Assembly (NCBI GenBank): GCA_031276375.1
Contig: JAISNE010000085.1
Span: 1-5,348, forward strand
Source of the DNA: Accumulibacter sp.
GTDB taxonomy: Bacteria > Pseudomonadota > Gammaproteobacteria > Burkholderiales > Rhodocyclaceae
Direction of reading: 5' to 3'
Length of the DNA stretch: 5,348 bases
Position 1 is the first letter of the stretch. The number at the start of each line of letters is the position of its first letter. The translations under genes and the position numbers were made by a program. The notes beneath the pieces are model-generated. The model was not told the origin of the DNA, did no database searches, and saw only the letters and a list, made by a program, of their open reading frames with translations. Shown in pieces: positions 1 through 5,348 of this stretch.

Positions 1-59
1 GAGGGGAAACTTCAGGGACAGAGGACTGTCAGCCACCGGGCGCTTCGCGCCCGCGAATA

Positions 60-2480
<2,421 letters not shown>

Positions 2481-2487
2481 ATCCCGG

Positions 2488-2495
2488 ATTCTATA
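2488..2495 (-). promoter_or_regulatory. Possible -10 element for copA (weak)
   Basis: On the minus strand TATAGAAT lies 7 bases before the copA ATG. No good -35 hexamer is found 16-19 bases upstream, where repeat copy 2 begins, and I see no CueR-like inverted repeat. If this -10 is real, transcription would start at or next to the ATG, giving a nearly leaderless mRNA. That would agree with the poor ribosome binding site. The promoter may instead lie inside or beyond the repeat. This is a weak call. Confidence 0.22.
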
Positions 2496-2505
2496 TGAGA
2501 CAAGG

Positions 2506-2606
2506 CGGGGTTCAGAGGACAGATGACAGAAGACAGAGGACAGTCGATTACCGGCGCTGCGCGACGCAAATATTACTGTCCTCTGTCATCTGTCCTCTGA
2601 ACCCCG
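2506..2606. repeat. Palindromic intergenic repeat, copy 2 (between copA and fbp)
   Basis: This is a large inverted repeat. The left arm (2506-2544) starts CGGGGTTCAGAGGACAGATG and the right arm (2575-2606) ends in its reverse complement. Outer segments of 24 bases and inner segments of 8 bases match perfectly. The only difference is a 7-base unit, AAGACAG, present in the left arm and absent from the right. The 30-base centre (2545-2574) holds a smaller hairpin, CGGCGC (2552-2557), loop TGC, GCGACG (2561-2566), with one mismatch. It is homologous to the core of copy 1 at 35-66. The arms consist of 7-8-base GACAG-type units. The element fills most of the space between the divergent copA and fbp genes. 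No target-site duplication is evident. Confidence 0.9.
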
Positions 2607-2611
2607 TATCA

Positions 2612-2639
2612 TTGACCCCGCCGGCTGGGCGTCGATACT
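2612..2639 (+). promoter_or_regulatory. Candidate sigma70-type promoter for fbp
   Basis: TTGACC (2612-2617, five of six consensus bases) is followed after 16 bases by GATACT (2634-2639, four of six). Transcription would start near 2646, leaving a leader of about 55 bases that contains the 16-bp palindrome at 2666-2681. The promoter lies immediately outside the right arm of repeat copy 2, so fbp would have its own promoter independent of the repeat. This rests on motif match only. Confidence 0.4.
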
Positions 2640-2665
2640 TGCCGGAACAAAAGCGAACAAAGACC

Positions 2666-2681
2666 TGCCCGCGCGCGGGCA
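2666..2681. promoter_or_regulatory. Perfect 16-bp palindrome in the fbp leader
   Basis: TGCCCGCGCGCGGGCA is its own exact reverse complement and ends 20 bases before the fbp ATG. It is followed by ATTTT and then by the presumed ribosome binding region. As RNA it could form a 6-bp stem with a four-base loop. As DNA it could be a dimeric repressor operator downstream of the promoter. The T-run is too short for a confident terminator. The high GC content of the genome raises the odds of chance CG palindromes, but 16 exact bases at this location is notable. Confidence 0.45.
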
Positions 2682-2701
2682 ATTTTCAGGAACAGGCCAT
2701 C

Positions 2702-4669
2702 ATGTCCAGACCCTCGCTCAGATACCTGCAACTCCTGTCGGAAAAATATCCGACGATCCAGGCCGCTTCGACGGCGATCATCAGTTTTTCGGCGCTCTTG
2801 CGCCTGCCCAAGGGCACCGAGCATTTCCTTTCCGACGTGCATGGCGAACACGAGGCGTTCAATCACGTGATCCGCAACGGTGCCGGCGCCATCTGGCGGC
2901 AGATCGAGGAAATGTTCGGCAACACCTTGTCGAAATCCGAGCAGCGGAACATCGCGACACTGATCTACTATCCCGAACTGAAGATTCCGCAGATGCTGTC
3001 CACGGTCGAGGACAAGGATGAGTGGTGCCGCCTGAAACTGGTCCGGCTGATCAAGTTCTGCCGCAGCCTGACGGCCAAATACCGGCAATCGACGGTGCGC
3101 GGCTTCCTGCCCGGCCATCTGGCGGAAACGCTCGAAGAGCTGCTCTACGACCGGGAGGACGCCGAATTCAAGGTGGCCTCCTACCAGAGCCAGATCGACA
3201 CCATCGTGTCGACCGGCAGCGCCACGGTGTTCATCACCGCGCTGGCCGAGCTGATCCGGCGTCTGGCCGTCGAACGCCTGCACGTCATCGGCGACATTTA
3301 CGACCGCGGCCCCGGCGCGCACATCATCATGGATCTCCTGATGGAATACCATGACGTGGACATCCAGTGGGGCAACCACGACATCCTGTGGATGGGCGCG
3401 GCGGCCGGCAGCGAAGCCTGCATGGCCAACGTGATCCGCACCAGCCTGCGCTACGGCAACCTGGATATGATGGAAAACGGCTACGGCATCAACCTGATCC
3501 CGCTCGCCTCGTTCGCCCTGGAAACGTACAAGGACGATCCCTGCCAGCAATTCATCCCCAAGGTATCTCCCGAGGACAATTTCACCGAGCAGGAAATCCG
3601 CCTGATGGCGCAGATGCAAAAAGCCATGGCGATCATCCAGTTCAAGCTGGAAAGCCAGATCATCAAGCGCCGCCCGCATTACGGCATGGACGAGCGTCTC
3701 TTGCTCGACAGGATCGACTACGAGCGCGGCGTGGTCAATATCGGCGGCGCGGACTACCCGCTGCTCGACACTTATTTCCCGACGATCGATCCGGCGCATC
3801 CCGACGTTCTGACCAGCGAAGAGCGCGCGGTCGTGGGGAAACTGAAGCTCGCCTTCGTCAACAGCAAGAAGTTGCAGCAGCACGTGCGCTTTCTCTTCTC
3901 CAACGGCAGCATCTATCTGGCCCACGACGGCAACCTGCTCTACCACGGCTGCATCGCCCTGAACGACGATGGCGGTTTCCGTTCGTTCAACGTCGACGGC
4001 CAGTCGTTCGCCGGCAAGGCTTTCCTCGACCGCGTCGACCGCCTGGCGCGCCAGGGGTATTTCGCCTCGGACAATCCGGAAGTCAAGCTGTACGGCATGG
4101 ACGCCATGTGGTTCCTGTGGTGCGCCCCGGAATCGCCGCTGTTCGGCAAGGAAAAAATGACCACTTTCGAGCGTTATTTCCTGGCCGACAAAAGCACGCA
4201 CGTGGAAAAACGCAACCCGTACTACACCCTGCGCGATACCGAGGAGAACGCCCGCAAGATACTCGCCGAATTCAGTCTCGACCCCGATACGGGCTGCATC
4301 ATCAACGGCCACGTGCCGGTCAAGGTCACCAAGGGCGAACGTCCGATCAAGGCCAACGGCAAGCTGATCGTCATCGACGGCGGCTTCTCCCGCGCCTATC
4401 AGAAGGAAACCGGCATCGCCGGCTATACGCTGATCTCCAACTCGCGCGGGCTCCTGCTCGCGGCGCACCAGCCGTTCGAATCGACGCAGAAAGCGGTCAG
4501 CGAGGAACTCGACATCGACAGCGAAACCGAAATCATCCATACCCACTCGCACCGGCTGCACATCAGCGACACCGACCGCGGCAAGGAAATCCAGCAGCAG
4601 ATCGACGACCTGAACGCCCTGCTGCACGCCTTCCGGGAAGGCGCGATCAAGGAGCGCAGCGTCCAGTAG
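2702..4669 (+). CDS. fbp: Fructose-1,6-bisphosphatase, class III
   Basis: This cytoplasmic enzyme hydrolyses fructose-1,6-bisphosphate to fructose-6-phosphate, the committed step of gluconeogenesis. The protein of 655 residues is close to the roughly 670 of Bacillus subtilis Fbp, and I recognise long stretches of similarity (LPKGTEHF, VDIQWGNHD, FKLESQIIKRRP, MTTFERYF, IKANGKLIVIDGGFS). It is a metallophosphatase: DVHG (45-48), GDIYDRG (197-203), GNHD (224-227) and NGH (535-537) supply the metal and phosphate ligands, and all are intact. The family is unrelated in fold to the class I enzyme. The Bacillus member needs manganese and is activated by phosphoenolpyruvate; whether this one is too is inference. 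The ATG at 2702 is chosen because homology begins there and AGGAACAGG (2688-2696) precedes it. The frame stays open upstream to 2495, but that part reads through the repeat and leader. The zinc-ribbon gene follows after 21 bases, probably in one transcript. Confidence 0.97.
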   Translation: MSRPSLRYLQLLSEKYPTIQAASTAIISFSALLRLPKGTEHFLSDVHGEHEAFNHVIRNGAGAIWRQIEEMFGNTLSKSEQRNIATLIYYPELKIPQMLSTVEDKDEWCRLKLVRLIKFCRSLTAKYRQSTVRGFLPGHLAETLEELLYDREDAEFKVASYQSQIDTIVSTGSATVFITALAELIRRLAVERLHVIGDIYDRGPGAHIIMDLLMEYHDVDIQWGNHDILWMGAAAGSEACMANVIRTSLRYGNLDMMENGYGINLIPLASFALETYKDDPCQQFIPKVSPEDNFTEQEIRLMAQMQKAMAIIQFKLESQIIKRRPHYGMDERLLLDRIDYERGVVNIGGADYPLLDTYFPTIDPAHPDVLTSEERAVVGKLKLAFVNSKKLQQHVRFLFSNGSIYLAHDGNLLYHGCIALNDDGGFRSFNVDGQSFAGKAFLDRVDRLARQGYFASDNPEVKLYGMDAMWFLWCAPESPLFGKEKMTTFERYFLADKSTHVEKRNPYYTLRDTEENARKILAEFSLDPDTGCIINGHVPVKVTKGERPIKANGKLIVIDGGFSRAYQKETGIAGYTLISNSRGLLLAAHQPFESTQKAVSEELDIDSETEIIHTHSHRLHISDTDRGKEIQQQIDDLNALLHAFREGAIKERSVQ

Positions 4670-4690
4670 TCCCGAAAAGGAAACTGAACC

Positions 4691-5251
4691 ATGCCAAACG
4701 ACTTCTGCCCCTGCGCGCCCCGCGCGCAATTCGAGCCTCACGATCTGGCGGACGGCCTGTCGGCGCGGCGCTGCCCGAAATGCCAGTCCGTCGTGCTTGC
4801 CCTGAAGGATTATCTGCCGTGGATCGAGCGGCATTATTCCGATCGTCCGACGGCGGAACCCGCCCCCATGCCCGGACGCGAAACGCCCTCGAAAGCCCGG
4901 CTCTGCCCATCCTGCCAGCGCGTCATGGCGCGTTACCGTACTGGCGACGCAAACAGTTTCTGGCTGGATTTCTGCCCGATTTGCGGCATCGTCTGGCTCG
5001 ACGGCGGCGAATGGGAATTGCTGGAACAAAGCGGCTTGGCGTCTTATCTCGACATCATCCTGACCGAGCGTTGGCAAAAGAACATCCAATCGCGCCGGAC
5101 AAGCTCTTTTCGGGACGACCTCCTGCGCGAACGGTTTGGCGCGGCATTCTCCGAAATCCTGCGCATCCGGGACTGGCTGAACCGCCAGGCCAACCGGCAC
5201 GATATCCTCGCCTTCCTGTCGGAATCCTCGTCCGACAAAAAAAAGAAGTGA
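4691..5251 (+). CDS. Zinc-ribbon (zf-TFIIB-like) protein, function unknown
   Basis: The protein has 186 residues and no signal peptide or membrane segment, so it is probably cytoplasmic. It has two cysteine clusters: Cys6/Cys8 with Cys28/Cys31 (CPKC), and Cys72/Cys75 (CPSC) with Cys95/Cys98 (CPIC). The second continues as GIVWLDGGEWELLE (99-112), the hallmark of the zf-TFIIB family of small bacterial zinc-ribbon proteins, whose role is mostly unknown. The first cluster may be a degenerate copy of the same ribbon. A linker rich in Pro, Ala and Glu (about 51-70) separates them. The C-terminal part (about 115-175) looks helical and charged, and the protein ends in a lysine run. The ATG is preceded by AAAAGGAAA at a good distance. 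It follows fbp by 21 bases with no terminator, so co-transcription is likely. No function is assigned; protein or nucleic-acid binding is possible. Confidence 0.85.
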   Translation: MPNDFCPCAPRAQFEPHDLADGLSARRCPKCQSVVLALKDYLPWIERHYSDRPTAEPAPMPGRETPSKARLCPSCQRVMARYRTGDANSFWLDFCPICGIVWLDGGEWELLEQSGLASYLDIILTERWQKNIQSRRTSSFRDDLLRERFGAAFSEILRIRDWLNRQANRHDILAFLSESSSDKKKK

Positions 5252-5292
5252 CGAAACTTGTTCCGCCGGGATCGATAAAAAGAGAAGAGCTC

Positions 5293-5348
5293 ATGCAAAC
5301 CTGCAACATCGGCGAAGCCAGGACTCACCTTTCCCGGCTGGTCGAACA
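5293..5348 (+). CDS. Phd/YefM-family antitoxin, N-terminus only (cut by window end)
   Basis: Eighteen codons are visible, reading MQTCNIGEARTHLSRLVE. This matches the N-terminal DNA-binding segment of Phd/YefM antitoxins, which commonly begin M.TVNI.EAKTHLSRLVE. Such proteins bind their own promoter and neutralise a co-encoded toxin, often a PIN-domain (VapC-like) or RelE/Doc-type protein. The toxin would lie just beyond the window. A purine-rich ribosome binding stretch (AAAAAGAGAAGAG, within 5276-5289) precedes the ATG. The gene starts 41 bases after the zinc-ribbon gene on the same strand. I see no clear promoter or terminator in that gap, although it would be expected to carry its own operator. 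The antitoxin assignment is fairly firm for so short a piece; the toxin type is unknown. Confidence 0.75.
   Translation, partial: MQTCNIGEARTHLSRLVE

Noticed and set aside
2511..2600. CRISPR array or classical direct-repeat array
   Set aside because: The units are only 7-8 bases, are arranged as an inverted repeat and have no unique spacers of constant length.
2666..2686. Intrinsic terminator formed by the 16-bp palindrome plus ATTTT
   Set aside because: The T-run is only four bases, and the position directly ahead of the fbp ribosome binding site and start codon makes termination there unlikely. Kept as a possible operator or leader hairpin instead.
2495..2701. A 69-residue N-terminal extension of fbp starting at the ATG at 2495
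   Set aside because: It translates the palindromic repeat and the promoter-like region. Similarity to known class III enzymes begins at the ATG at 2702, which has its own ribosome binding region.
2609..5200. An 863-codon open frame on the minus strand opposite fbp and the zinc-ribbon gene
   Set aside because: It lies antisense to a well-conserved gene and its sequence is low-complexity (rich in Val, Ala, Asp, Arg, Gln). Such frames arise from strong third-position GC bias. It has no recognisable domain.
5252..5292. Terminator or antitoxin operator between the zinc-ribbon gene and the antitoxin
   Set aside because: I could not find a convincing inverted repeat or hairpin with a T-tract in these 41 bases.

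Overview
The window is GC-rich, with the strong third-position G/C bias of a high-GC Gram-negative genome. A betaproteobacterium (Rhodocyclales or a relative) is my best guess, from overall protein style and the type of intergenic palindromic repeat. That placement is inference; no ribosomal or other marker gene is present.

Left part (1-2606): a complete copper-exporting P1B-type ATPase gene (copA, minus strand) sits between two copies of one palindromic repeat. Copy 1 (about 11-94) lies at the 3' end of copA and supplies its last eleven codons and its stop codon. Copy 2 (2506-2606) lies just upstream of the copA start. Each copy has long arms built from short GACAG-type units around a GC-rich core hairpin. 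No copper regulator, chaperone or other metal gene is visible nearby.

Middle (2607-4669): after copy 2 comes a short leader with a plausible sigma70-type promoter and a perfect 16-bp palindrome. It is followed by fbp on the plus strand, a class III fructose-1,6-bisphosphatase of the Bacillus type with all metallophosphatase motifs intact. The copA and fbp genes are divergent, and copy 2 lies between them.

Right part (4691-5348): 21 bases after fbp comes a 186-residue protein with two four-cysteine zinc-binding clusters, the second matching the zf-TFIIB style (CPxCG.xWLDGGE). It is probably co-transcribed with fbp and its function is unknown. After 41 bases the first 18 codons of a Phd/YefM-type antitoxin begin. 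The window ends inside this gene, so any partner toxin is out of view.

The genes are mostly ordinary: copper efflux, gluconeogenesis, a zinc-ribbon protein and the start of a toxin-antitoxin module. The most unusual signal is the pair of palindromic repeats, one of which has become part of the CopA reading frame. I did not find convincing evidence of a wholly new multi-gene system.
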